9,342 nt of DNA, from the NCBI GenBank assembly GCA_021151615.1, contig JAGKXA010000170.1, forward strand, positions 1 through 9,342. Reading direction: 5' to 3'. Positions 1 through 6,322 of this stretch are shown piece by piece; within the stretch, counting starts at the first letter, position 1, and each line of letters begins with the position of its first letter. The notes beneath the pieces are model-generated. The model was not told the origin of the DNA, searched no databases, and saw only the letters and a list, made by a program, of their open reading frames with translations. Source of the stretch: Cellvibrionaceae bacterium (GTDB lineage: Bacteria > Pseudomonadota > Gammaproteobacteria > Pseudomonadales > Cellvibrionaceae). Position numbers and translations under genes: made by a program.

Positions 1-465
1 CGGCACTGCGCGCAAGCGCTGTTGCGGTTGGCTCGGTTGCAATAATTGTTGGATGACTTGCACTTCTTGCGCAAAATTTTCTGCCGCCGAATCATCGCGC
101 TTAAGTGCACGACTAGTCACAGGGTCAGTTCCCGGCGCACGCCCTAACCCCAAATCAATTCGTTCACCATAAAGCGAAGCGAGCGTACCAAATTGTTCCG
201 CCACAACCAGCGGCGAATGGTTCGGCAACATAATCCCACCAGAACCCACGCGCAATTTCTGCGTCTGCCCCGCAATATGCCCAATCAACACCGCCGTCGC
301 CGAACTGGCAATGCCCTGCATATTATGATGCTCCGCCAACCAAAACCGCTTAAACCCCAACGCATCTGCCGCCTGCGCATAAGCCACCGCGTGGGTAAAA
401 CTATCGCACGGCGTTTCATTAACCCGCACCGCAGCAAGTTCAAGCAACGAGAATTCGACTGACAT
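1..465 (-). CDS. LLM-class flavin-dependent oxidoreductase (YhbW-like), N-terminal part
   Basis: This is a 155-residue N-terminal fragment of a bacterial luciferase-like (LLM) flavin-dependent oxidoreductase; the frame is open to the window edge. The family has one TIM barrel and uses reduced FMN; the substrate cannot be told from sequence. Visible signatures are LAEHHN at residues 43-48, VGSGGIMLPNHSP at 73-85, AEQFGTL at 89-95 and DLGLGRAPG at 104-112. These resemble what I remember of E. coli YhbW, about 335 residues, so slightly more than half the protein is missing. The ATG at 465 is chosen because GAGG lies 5 nt upstream and the family motifs begin at the usual distance from it. There is no signal peptide, so the protein is cytosolic. 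It is separated from the xyloglucan genes by a 737-bp gap with mobile DNA and probably does not belong to that locus. Family certain; exact function unknown. Confidence 0.93.
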   Translation of the reverse strand, partial: MSVEFSLLELAAVRVNETPCDSFTHAVAYAQAADALGFKRFWLAEHHNMQGIASSATAVLIGHIAGQTQKLRVGSGGIMLPNHSPLVVAEQFGTLASLYGERIDLGLGRAPGTDPVTSRALKRDDSAAENFAQEVQVIQQLLQPSQPQQRLRAVP

Positions 466-683
466 AACCACCTCACTCAATATTCAATTGTCCTATTCTA
501 CGAGCAATTGATTGGTTGGGGTTTTGGATTATTGATTCTTTACGTGTGGGAATAGGTGTAACGCTACTCTTCTTCGCGAAAGTATTTACTGTACTGATGG
601 CGAGGTTACAAAAAACTCAACAGTTATAAACATAAAACCCTGGAGGCAATATGCAATCCGGAGTTTTGATGGGGATTTACCGC
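466..683. other. Non-coding leader of the oxidoreductase gene; no gene seen
   Basis: I see no convincing gene in this 218-nt stretch. It must contain the promoter of the flavin oxidoreductase, which reads leftward, but no clear -35/-10 pair stands out. The minus strand has a GAGG ribosome-binding motif just before the ATG at 465. A very short plus-strand reading frame begins at 651 after a GGAGG and runs into the REP at 684; I do not call it a gene. Confidence 0.5.
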
Positions 684-713
684 GTAGGTGCGATTAGCGC
701 AGCGTAATCGTAC
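684..713 (+). repeat. REP palindrome, left copy
   Basis: The sequence starts with the REP hallmark GTAG (684-687). An imperfect inverted repeat follows, with arms GTGCGATTA and TAATCGTAC around the core GCGCAGCG; one arm base pair is G-T or mismatched. Folded as single-stranded DNA or RNA it gives a stem-loop of about 9 bp. GTAG followed by a hairpin is what RAYT transposases recognise. The copy near 962-991 is its reverse complement. Confidence 0.85.
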
Positions 714-752
714 ACATGAAAAATCAATTTAAAAATTTCAAGAGGCAAGGAG

Positions 753-956
753 ATGCCAAATTATCACCGCTTATAAGTACTTGGCTCTATCTGGTTTTTT
801 ACCGTCAACTTGCTGCAACGTCATAATAACAATTTACTGATAGAGGAAATTAAAAATCTAAAGACTTGTATTAAAAAATGTTCACATGCTCGTCCGTTTG
901 GGATTACCCCAAACTGGTATGGGGATAGCAGCGTTAAAATAGAAGCAGGTGAATAA
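753..956 (+). pseudogene. Internally deleted REP-associated tyrosine transposase (RAYT, Y1/IS200-like)
   Basis: Reading from ATG at 753 gives MPNYHRL, a stop (TAA, 774-776), then VLGSIWFFTVNLLQRHNN and onward to a TAA at 954-956. MPNYRR at the start and FFTVNLLxR a little later are typical of RAYT N-termini, where the stop position normally holds a tyrosine, so TAT/TAC to TAA is the likely mutation. After residues 47-49 (RPF, about 891-899) the frame jumps to GITPNWYGD and ends in AGE, which resembles the last 15-20 residues of RAYTs (GIYPxxWxGD). The central part, with the HxH metal-binding motif and the catalytic tyrosine, is absent. The family is usually about 150-180 residues and this frame has 67 codons, so roughly 90-110 residues are lost, apparently in frame. 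AGAGG and AAGGAG lie just upstream of the ATG. The gene sits between inverted REPs, as intact RAYTs do. It cannot encode an active enzyme. Confidence 0.85.
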
Positions 957-961
957 CATGC

Positions 962-991
962 GTACGATTACGCTGCGCTAATCGTACCTAC
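962..991 (-). repeat. REP palindrome, right copy
   Basis: This is the reverse-complement partner of the REP at 684-713. On the minus strand it starts with GTAG (991-988). The palindrome is better preserved than in the left copy: arms GTACGATTA and TAATCGTAC are perfect 9-bp complements around CGCTGCGC. It lies 5 nt after the stop codon of the RAYT remnant. Confidence 0.85.
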
Positions 992-1066
992 ACTATTACA
1001 TCGCTGCGACTTCCTATGTAAATGACCGCTTCTGCCCGAATCCGGAAAAAGCCGATTCAATACTAT

Positions 1067-1097
1067 GTTGGGGTTCGCAAGCTCACCCGCAACCTAC
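1067..1097 (-). repeat. REP-like palindrome of a second family
   Basis: On the plus strand GTTGGGGT (1067-1074) pairs with ACCC-G-CAAC (1085-1093; one bulged base) around the loop TCGCAAGCTC, and CTAC (1094-1097) follows. On the minus strand this reads GTAG followed by a hairpin, the REP layout, but the stem differs from the pair at 684/962. Palindromes of the type GTTGGGGT...ACCCCAAC are dispersed in many proteobacterial genomes, from general knowledge. No partner copy or transposase is seen with it here. Confidence 0.7.
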
Positions 1098-1148
1098 GTT
1101 TTTCGCTTTCTAGATAGCGAGATATTACACATTTAATTCTCCAAATAA

Positions 1149-1180
1149 AAAGCCCATCCGTTTCTCAACGAATGGGCTTT
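1149..1180 (-). terminator. Rho-independent terminator of xyl31A
   Basis: On the minus strand AAAGCCCAT-T-CGTT, loop GAGA, AACG-G-ATGGGCTTT forms a 14-bp stem with one T-G wobble, followed by a T-rich tail (TT, then ATTT). It begins 22 nt past the xyl31A stop codon. The flanking A tract lets it work to some extent in both directions, but there is no intact plus-strand gene leading into it. Confidence 0.92.
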
Positions 1181-1202
1181 CTATTTCCAGTAACCTGTAA
1201 AA

Positions 1203-4187
1203 TTATTCGGTTAATTTTACAGTAACTGCTTTACCGGCGTAGTCGATTGTCTCCAGCGGAGCTGCATCGAAGTTCGCAGCATCTTTGCTTGGACCGGAGA
1301 TTAAACGCACGCTGATTTTGCGTTCATTGGCCATGCCGGTGAAGCCGCCTACGCGGTCGCCGATGGTGACTGTGCCGGTGGCGTCGTCGTAGCTCACGGG
1401 AATGCGTGACCACTCACCTTGTTCATATTTTACGGAGCGACCGTCGTCTTCGTAGATTTCGAAGCTGCCGTTAGCGCCGGTATAAATATTCAAGGTGATG
1501 GGTGCATTCAAGCCTTCGTCGGTGTGTTGGATCAACGGACCGGTTGGAACGATTGAGCCTGCTTTTACAAACAACGGCATTTGCGATAAAGGAGCATCGG
1601 CTTTAATGGTTTGGCCACCCGTTAATTTTTCACCGGTGTAGAAGTTGTACCAATCGGCGCCAGCCGGTAAGTACACATCGCGCGAGCGCGCTTTGTCTTC
1701 GTACACAGGGCTAACCAGGAAGGCTGGGCCAAACATGTATTGGGTGTTGATATTCCAACCGGCTTTGTCGTTCGGGAAATCCATTACCAGTGGACGCATA
1801 ATAGTGCCGTCTTTGTGATAGGAATCGCCCGCTAATGTGTAGATGTAAGGCATCAGGCGGTAGCGCAGCTTGATGTAATTTTCGAGCGTGTTGTACACCT
1901 CGGTGCCTTCATCCGCCAGGCTGAAAATTTCACGATAAGGGAATTGACCGTGTGAACGGAACAGTGGCACAAAGGCGCCGAACTGGAACCAACGCACGTT
2001 CAACTCTTGCCAATCTGCAACCAGTTCCGGTTTCAAATCGTGAATGTTGTGCGCTTCACCGCCGTTCTTGCTGCCCCAGCGATATTTATCTTCCGGTGTA
2101 AAACCACCGATATCAAAACTCCAGTTAGGTACACCGGAAATACCAACACTTACACCTGCTGCCACTTGCTCTTTCAGGTTTTCCCAACGCGATGAAGTGT
2201 CACCACTCCAGAAGGCCGAGCCAGTGCGTTGCAAACCACCGAATGCAGACCGCGTCAAAATAAATGAACGTTTTTCCGGATCAGTTTTGCGCTCACCTTC
2301 ATACACGGCAGTTGCGTTTGGAATCGCGTAGGAGTTGAAATACTCCGCACCGGAACCAATGCCCTGTTCGTGACTGATTAATTCCTTACGCTTGGTGAAT
2401 GACAGGTTGGAGTGGATATCCGGCTCTGCCGCATCCAGCCACCAGGCATCGAAGCCTTTGGAATTTAATTTCTCATTAATTTGCTTCCAGAAAATTTCTT
2501 GCGATTCTTTCGGATAAGGATCGTAGAAAGCATTCAAATAACCCGGGCCAATCCAGTCGAGATTTTTCTCGTCCAGGTTTTTGTTGAACATATAACCCTT
2601 CGCGTTCAACTCTTTGTAGTTGTCGGTAGTCGGGTAAAATTTCGGCCACACCGAAATCATAATGTTGCCGTTCATCGCATGAATTTTATCATTCATGGCT
2701 TTGGCATCGGGGAAGAATTTCTTATCGAAATCGTGGCTGCCCCAGGCATTTTCCGGCCAGTAAGACCAATCCAGAACGATGTTATCGATTGGGATTTTTT
2801 TATCGCGATAGTATTTAAAAGTATTTACGATTTCATCTTGCGTTTTATAACGCTCGCGGCTTTGCCAGAAACCGTACACCCATTTTGGCAACATCACAGC
2901 AGCGCCCGTCAGGTCACGATAGCCTGCAACCACGTCGTCTTTGTTTGCACCAACAACAAAGTAATAATCAATTGCCTTGCCAGTTTCAGACGCCAGCGAC
3001 AATTCGCCCTGCTCTTCTTTTGGCATTGGGTCCAGATGGGTTAACCGGAAGAAACCGCCGCCCACAGTCCAATCCACTTTGATGGCTTTTTTCTCACCTG
3101 CTTTCAGCTCAGTGTTGTAAGTGTGCCACCAGGGGTTCCAGTTCATGCGCCAACGATCCAGCACTAACTCACCGCCCACATAGAGTTTTGCATAACCGGA
3201 GTTATACATTTTGAAGCGATGAATGCCTGCTTCATCAGTCAGCACACTGCCTTCCCATTCGATGCGCAGATTTTTTGCATCTTTCACTTCATCCGGGAAT
3301 GGAATTTCGCGCACGCTATTGTTGCTAAAGAACTGGTAATTCAAATCGGCTTCAACGCGCGTCAGCAATAATTTATCGCCGTCGTAATAACGCGCCGTCA
3401 AACCGCCTTCTTTGCCTTCGGCATCAAATAATTTCAGTGAAACATTTAAAGGCTGGGTTTCGCGTGGATCACCAAAGCGCGAAATAGAGTTGTTATCCCA
3501 GAGTACACCGTAGTTTTTGCTGGAAACGACAAAGGGAATGGTTTTGGCGAGGTTGTAGGTAGTTAACTCAACGTTTTCACCGGAGTAATTGACCTGGCCA
3601 TTTTGATGCTGACCCAAACCGAAATAACCTTCATCGCTGCCGCGGTTAAATTCCTGGCGCAGCGCGTAGGAATCAGCATCGGGCTTGATAGGATCGCCAG
3701 TCACTTCACCAAAGCTGCCGCGATTTTCTTCTTTCAACAATACATTGCCTTTGGCATCGCGGAATTGCACTGTGCCGTAGGTCAGTGAAACTTCGGCAGT
3801 CACCTGCGCCGTTTTCAAAACCAAGTTATCATCGGTTTGCTCGGTCGTGAATTGCACGTTTCCAGCCGGCTTGGCCACCACCTGGATAGATTCAGGAATC
3901 ACATTAAAGTCAGTGCCAGGCAGCGCCGTGACACGAATAATTTTTTCACTGATCACTTGCAGGCGAACTTTTTTGACCTGGCCTTCGGCCAGTGTTAACA
4001 CCACGCCATCAGCAGTTTTTTCCACCTGGGTCAGCGCTTTGACTTGTTGCACTGGCGTTTGGCTCGCGGGAGTAGCTTCACTACCAGATTGTTTTGAGCA
4101 AGCCTGCAATAGGGCGACCGAAGCCATTCCTATAACGCACTGCGTGATCACGGCTTTTTTGGAAAGCCCTTTGAATGCAGATAACAT
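1203..4187 (-). CDS. xyl31A: GH31 alpha-xylosidase with PA14 insertion, outer-membrane lipoprotein
   Basis: This 994-residue GH31 enzyme is predicted to release alpha-D-xylose from the non-reducing end of xyloglucan oligosaccharides. Residues 1-29 form a lipoprotein signal peptide ending LLQA before Cys30; the following Ser-Lys has no Asp at +2, which suggests outer-membrane anchoring. An N-terminal beta-sandwich (about 55-255) is interrupted by a PA14 module (about 262-388, starting GGLTARYYDG). The (beta/alpha)8 domain spans about 430-785, with C-terminal beta-sandwiches to the end. Probable nucleophile is Asp585 in WWLDAAEPD and acid/base Asp663 in FWSGDTSS; VLDW (471-474) and RSHG (744-747) also fit the GH31 pocket. 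The ATG at 4187 has GAGGA about 8 nt upstream. The PA14 insertion, lipobox and place beside bgl35A match C. japonicus Xyl31A as I remember it. Another alpha-glycosidase specificity is possible but less likely in this context. It ends at its own terminator. Confidence 0.95.
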   Translation of the reverse strand: MLSAFKGLSKKAVITQCVIGMASVALLQACSKQSGSEATPASQTPVQQVKALTQVEKTADGVVLTLAEGQVKKVRLQVISEKIIRVTALPGTDFNVIPESIQVVAKPAGNVQFTTEQTDDNLVLKTAQVTAEVSLTYGTVQFRDAKGNVLLKEENRGSFGEVTGDPIKPDADSYALRQEFNRGSDEGYFGLGQHQNGQVNYSGENVELTTYNLAKTIPFVVSSKNYGVLWDNNSISRFGDPRETQPLNVSLKLFDAEGKEGGLTARYYDGDKLLLTRVEADLNYQFFSNNSVREIPFPDEVKDAKNLRIEWEGSVLTDEAGIHRFKMYNSGYAKLYVGGELVLDRWRMNWNPWWHTYNTELKAGEKKAIKVDWTVGGGFFRLTHLDPMPKEEQGELSLASETGKAIDYYFVVGANKDDVVAGYRDLTGAAVMLPKWVYGFWQSRERYKTQDEIVNTFKYYRDKKIPIDNIVLDWSYWPENAWGSHDFDKKFFPDAKAMNDKIHAMNGNIMISVWPKFYPTTDNYKELNAKGYMFNKNLDEKNLDWIGPGYLNAFYDPYPKESQEIFWKQINEKLNSKGFDAWWLDAAEPDIHSNLSFTKRKELISHEQGIGSGAEYFNSYAIPNATAVYEGERKTDPEKRSFILTRSAFGGLQRTGSAFWSGDTSSRWENLKEQVAAGVSVGISGVPNWSFDIGGFTPEDKYRWGSKNGGEAHNIHDLKPELVADWQELNVRWFQFGAFVPLFRSHGQFPYREIFSLADEGTEVYNTLENYIKLRYRLMPYIYTLAGDSYHKDGTIMRPLVMDFPNDKAGWNINTQYMFGPAFLVSPVYEDKARSRDVYLPAGADWYNFYTGEKLTGGQTIKADAPLSQMPLFVKAGSIVPTGPLIQHTDEGLNAPITLNIYTGANGSFEIYEDDGRSVKYEQGEWSRIPVSYDDATGTVTIGDRVGGFTGMANERKISVRLISGPSKDAANFDAAPLETIDYAGKAVTVKLTE

Positions 4188-4234
4188 GTTTGAGTCCTCG
4201 TTCTGCGTTTTTTTAAAATTTTTAATCCCCCCTA

Positions 4235-4255
4235 CCCCCCTTTTTCAAAGGGGGG
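4235..4255. repeat. Left hairpin of the C/G-rich repeat, in the xyl31A leader
   Basis: CCCCCCTTT (4235-4243), loop TTC, AAAGGGGGG (4247-4255) is a perfect 9-bp stem. It is 48 nt upstream of the xyl31A start codon, so if the promoter lies near 4300-4348 the hairpin is in the 5' untranslated leader. On the minus strand it is followed by TA and another run of six G, not by a T tract, so it is not a classic terminator. Confidence 0.75.
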
Positions 4256-4334
4256 AATGACTCCCTTTCAAAAAAGGGCAGAGAGGTTTTATTAACCTGA
4301 TTTACTTAAAAAATATTTTTTACATTCCAATTAC

Positions 4335-4348
4335 TTGTGCATACACAA
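4335..4348. promoter_or_regulatory. Perfect dyad TTGTG-CATA-CACAA upstream of xyl31A, candidate operator
   Basis: TTGTG and CACAA are exact 5-bp inverted arms with a 4-nt spacer, 147 bp upstream of the xyl31A ATG. Read on the minus strand, it begins TTGTGTATG, the same nine bases that begin the dyad upstream of bgl35A (6259 downward). A weak -10-like TGTAAA occurs 18 nt after TTGTGT. The half-site is compatible with many dimeric regulators and none is encoded in the window, so the operator role is inference. Confidence 0.4.
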
Positions 4349-4389
4349 CACTTACCTCAATCCAACTTTTCCAAGAGGGATTCCCAACT

Positions 4390-4410
4390 CCCCCCTTTTA
4401 AAAAGGGGGG
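4390..4410 (-). terminator. Hairpin just after bgl35A, possible terminator (right arm of the repeat)
   Basis: CCCCCCTTTT-A-AAAAGGGGGG on the plus strand is a perfect palindrome with 10-nt arms, 12 nt past the bgl35A stop codon. It should fold strongly at the 3' end of the bgl35A transcript and could terminate or protect it. The downstream minus-strand bases (AGTTGGGAATCCC) lack a T tract, so efficient intrinsic termination is uncertain. Confidence 0.5.
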
Positions 4411-4422
4411 CTGGGGGGGGAT

Positions 4423-6129
4423 TTAATTGGTTTCGTAAGTCGCCATTTTAATGCGCAATAAAATCTGGCGATCAGGGAAATTCAAACCCCAATCAGTTTG
4501 ATCGCCATTCCATACGCGATGCATTACCCAAATACCACGTTCGTAATGACCTTCTTCCACACGCACGATCATGTATTTTTTATTCGCGATTTCGGTTGAA
4601 GGTTTTAATTCCACGCGCGCGTTGTAAGCGGTCACTAGGTATTCATTTTCATCCAGCTGCGCAATCAGGGCACCACCAGAAGCTGGCGTATTGCCTGTGG
4701 GCGGTGCGATCCAAAACATTGGGCGACCGTAAGTCACTTCCGCATTCCACAAACCTAAATCCAGTGTTTGTGTCAGCGCCGCCGCTTTGTCTTTTGCGTA
4801 TTGCTCTTTTTCGGCGGGCGTCGCTTCCGCATTCCAGATTTTTTGAGTGTCGGTAGTTGTATCCAATGGCTCGGCAACACCCCACACATTGCCTTCAAAC
4901 GCCAGCTTGGCCCACTGCCGCATCATTGGGGAAACAAGACGATAAACCTGCGCAAAATTGTCGATGGTTTCGTCGTTATACTCTTTAGCCCCTAAAGGGT
5001 AATTTGTATAGGGCGTATCATCCATACCAAAGGGCGAGAAACCAATTCCGCCTTTACCCAGGGTTGGGAAAAAATAGCGCGCATAGGGTTGGTCGTTGCC
5101 AATTTCGGCAACAAATAGCGCATTATCCGGACGCGCATACAGATCCAACACTTTTGAAACCGTTTTATGATCGCGGAAATAAATATCCGGCGCGATTAAA
5201 TCAATGTTAGGTGCTGCCGCCTTCCAAATATGCAGCACATTGTCAGTACCGCCGCCACTGGAATATTGGCCGGGTAAACCCGGATTAAAAGGATTGCGCA
5301 ATGCGACGTTCACATACATCGGCAGATTTTTTATCGCCTTGCCGGCCGCCGCAATTTCATCGCAATATTTGGCGATGTAATAGGCGTGAAAAAATTCATC
5401 GGCATCTTTACCAAATACTTGCGGCCAGGTGCCTGCTTTTAATTGCAGCTTGCCAATCAACTCGTCGGGTACGGGAGCATTAAACACGGCTTGGGCAGTT
5501 GTGGAAAAATCGCGCACGCTGCCGTAGGTGCCCACTTCATTTTCCACCTGCACCAGTATCACTGTGTGCTCTTTGTCGCGCTTGGCCAAATATTTCATCA
5601 ATTCCACAAACGCTTTTTTATCGGCGGCGAGGGTATTTTTTCCAAAAGGCGACATCGAATTTAAGCTGTCGCCATCTTGTTTAACCACGCGCGGAAAACG
5701 TTTGTTATCCAGCTTCACCCAGGCAGGAGCATAATGCGGTGCATTGTTTTTCCAGGTGGCAAACCAAAGCAGTACCAGTTTGGCATCATGCTCGCGCGCT
5801 TCCTTTAGCAATACATCCAGGTAAGAAAAATCAAACTTTCCTTCTTCCGGTTCAATTTGCTCCCAGGCAACCGGAATACTCAGGGTATTCGCGCCCATTT
5901 TTTTAAACGAAGGCCACACATCTTTTAGCGCAGCAGGATAGTTACTGGAATTATTGGTTTGCGAGCCCAGCATGATAAAAGGCGCACCATCCACCATCAG
6001 TGCATGTTTGCCATTGTTAGTCACCAATTGTGGCAACTCAGCGGCCTGCAATGACATAGTCACTAGGCTGATGCCAGTTACCAGCGCTAACCAACGCAAA
6101 GACAATTTAAAAAAGGAGGTGTTTGTCAT
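4423..6129 (-). CDS. bgl35A: GH35 beta-galactosidase with DUF5597 C-terminal domain
   Basis: This 568-residue GH35 enzyme is predicted to remove beta-linked galactose from xyloglucan oligosaccharide side chains, clearing the way for the alpha-xylosidase. Residues 1-29 or 1-30 are a Sec signal peptide (hydrophobic 12-26, then SLQAA before ELPQ). There is no lipobox cysteine, so the mature enzyme is probably soluble in the periplasm. A TIM barrel covers about 40-400. The acid/base is Glu198 in VQVENEVG, which matches the GH35 ENE signature, and the probable nucleophile is Glu342 in FVAEIGND. The C-terminal part (about 400-560) fits DUF5597. Length and order match C. japonicus Bgl35A as I recall it. 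The ribosome-binding site is weak: only GGG, 8 nt before the ATG at 6129, and no better in-frame start lies before the signal peptide. The stop codon sits at the edge of the C/G-rich repeat element. Confidence 0.94.
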   Translation of the reverse strand: MTNTSFFKLSLRWLALVTGISLVTMSLQAAELPQLVTNNGKHALMVDGAPFIMLGSQTNNSSNYPAALKDVWPSFKKMGANTLSIPVAWEQIEPEEGKFDFSYLDVLLKEAREHDAKLVLLWFATWKNNAPHYAPAWVKLDNKRFPRVVKQDGDSLNSMSPFGKNTLAADKKAFVELMKYLAKRDKEHTVILVQVENEVGTYGSVRDFSTTAQAVFNAPVPDELIGKLQLKAGTWPQVFGKDADEFFHAYYIAKYCDEIAAAGKAIKNLPMYVNVALRNPFNPGLPGQYSSGGGTDNVLHIWKAAAPNIDLIAPDIYFRDHKTVSKVLDLYARPDNALFVAEIGNDQPYARYFFPTLGKGGIGFSPFGMDDTPYTNYPLGAKEYNDETIDNFAQVYRLVSPMMRQWAKLAFEGNVWGVAEPLDTTTDTQKIWNAEATPAEKEQYAKDKAAALTQTLDLGLWNAEVTYGRPMFWIAPPTGNTPASGGALIAQLDENEYLVTAYNARVELKPSTEIANKKYMIVRVEEGHYERGIWVMHRVWNGDQTDWGLNFPDRQILLRIKMATYETN

Positions 6130-6230
6130 AGATAAAACCCAAACGATTTTTTCGTTATTTTTTATAGATGAATAATCACAAATGCACGGAAGTTAGTTGC
6201 TCAAAAGCGCAACCTATTATCATATAAACC

Positions 6231-6259
6231 ATAATAAATTGCTTTGTATACATACACAA
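6231..6259 (-). promoter_or_regulatory. Candidate sigma70 promoter of bgl35A
   Basis: On the minus strand TTGTGT (6259-6254) and TATTAT (6236-6231) are separated by exactly 17 nt. The -10 matches consensus at 5 of 6 bases, the -35 only at TTG. A second -10-like stretch, TATGATAAT, lies just downstream (6224-6216). The promoter is about 100 nt from the bgl35A ATG, and its -35 falls within the dyad at 6244-6259, so a bound protein there would affect RNA polymerase. A promoter is expected here because the upstream receptor gene ends in a strong terminator. Confidence 0.4.
6244..6259. promoter_or_regulatory. Imperfect dyad TTGTATACATACACAA upstream of bgl35A, candidate operator
   Basis: The outer TTGT/ACAA arms are inverted repeats and inner bases match partly. 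The CATACACAA half is identical to that of the dyad at 4335-4348 upstream of xyl31A. It is 114 bp upstream of the bgl35A ATG, a position similar to that of the xyl31A site (147 bp). Spacing differs (16 nt against 14 nt), which weakens the case for one shared regulator. Confidence 0.38.
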
Positions 6260-6322
6260 TGCAGACGGGTTTTACCCATGTTTACAATAGCTCTGATTGT
6301 GCGAGCGGGTTTTCAAAAATGA

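Larger units (their letters stand above)
684..991 (+). mobile_element. REP-flanked remnant of a RAYT transposable module (308 bp)
   Basis: Two nearly identical REP palindromes in inverted orientation (684-713 and 962-991) bracket a decayed RAYT transposase reading frame (753-956). Including inner flanks starting with CATG, 35 nt of one end match the reverse complement of the other with only two mismatches. Similarity stops exactly at the outer GTAG/CTAC tetranucleotides, so the ends are sharp. No target-site duplication is evident in the flanks, as is usual for HUH-type elements. A transposase gene between inverted REPs is the known arrangement of REP/RAYT modules. Here most of the transposase is deleted, so the unit could only move, if at all, with an enzyme supplied from elsewhere in the genome. 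Calling it one mobile unit is inference. Confidence 0.72.
4222..4426. mobile_element. C/G-rich inverted-repeat element (MITE-like) between bgl35A and xyl31A
   Basis: Inverted copies of a hairpin-forming repeat bracket about 130 nt of AT-rich DNA. The left copy (4226-4255) and the reverse complement of the right copy (4390-4422) both read roughly TCCCCCC, a short linker, CCCCCC, a T/A-rich centre, then GGGGGG. Weaker similarity continues inward, with CCCTTTC near 4263-4269 against CCCTCTTGG from 4380-4372. Both outer ends are flanked by TTAA (4222-4225 and 4423-4426). No transposase is present. The right end contains the bgl35A stop codon, and the interior holds the likely promoter region of xyl31A. 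Dispersed C-run/G-run hairpins of this kind are known in various bacterial genomes. The view that it was inserted as a unit is inference. Confidence 0.6.

Noticed and set aside
285..476. Minus-strand frame of 63 codons overlapping the oxidoreductase start.
   Set aside because: Another frame of the same strand encodes the LLM oxidoreductase with clear family motifs, so this one is a shadow.
651..707. An 18-codon plus-strand frame beginning MQSGVLMGIYR after a well-placed GGAGG.
   Set aside because: It runs into the REP and stops within it. Joining the flanks across 684-991 gives only 20 codons (MQSGVLMGIYR, then TITSLRLPM), so there is no sign of an interrupted longer gene.
1103..1120. Near-palindrome TCGCT-T-TCTAGA-T-AGCGA between the third REP and the xyl31A terminator.
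   Set aside because: One isolated 18-nt dyad with a 5-bp outer stem, no promoter nearby and no second copy. It may be chance or the edge of a decayed repeat.
2481..3044. Plus-strand open frame of 187 codons opposite xyl31A.
   Set aside because: It lies entirely inside the well-supported GH31 gene, has no recognisable protein features and is explained by codon structure on the opposite strand.
4222..4426. Possible CRISPR-like or tandem repeat array because of repeated C/G hairpins.
   Set aside because: There are only two copies, in inverted rather than direct orientation, with no regular spacers and no cas genes.
6142..6156. Short inverted repeat AACGA-TTTTT-TCGTT in the bgl35A leader.
   Set aside because: A 5-bp AT-rich stem is too weak to support a regulatory claim, and there is no second copy.
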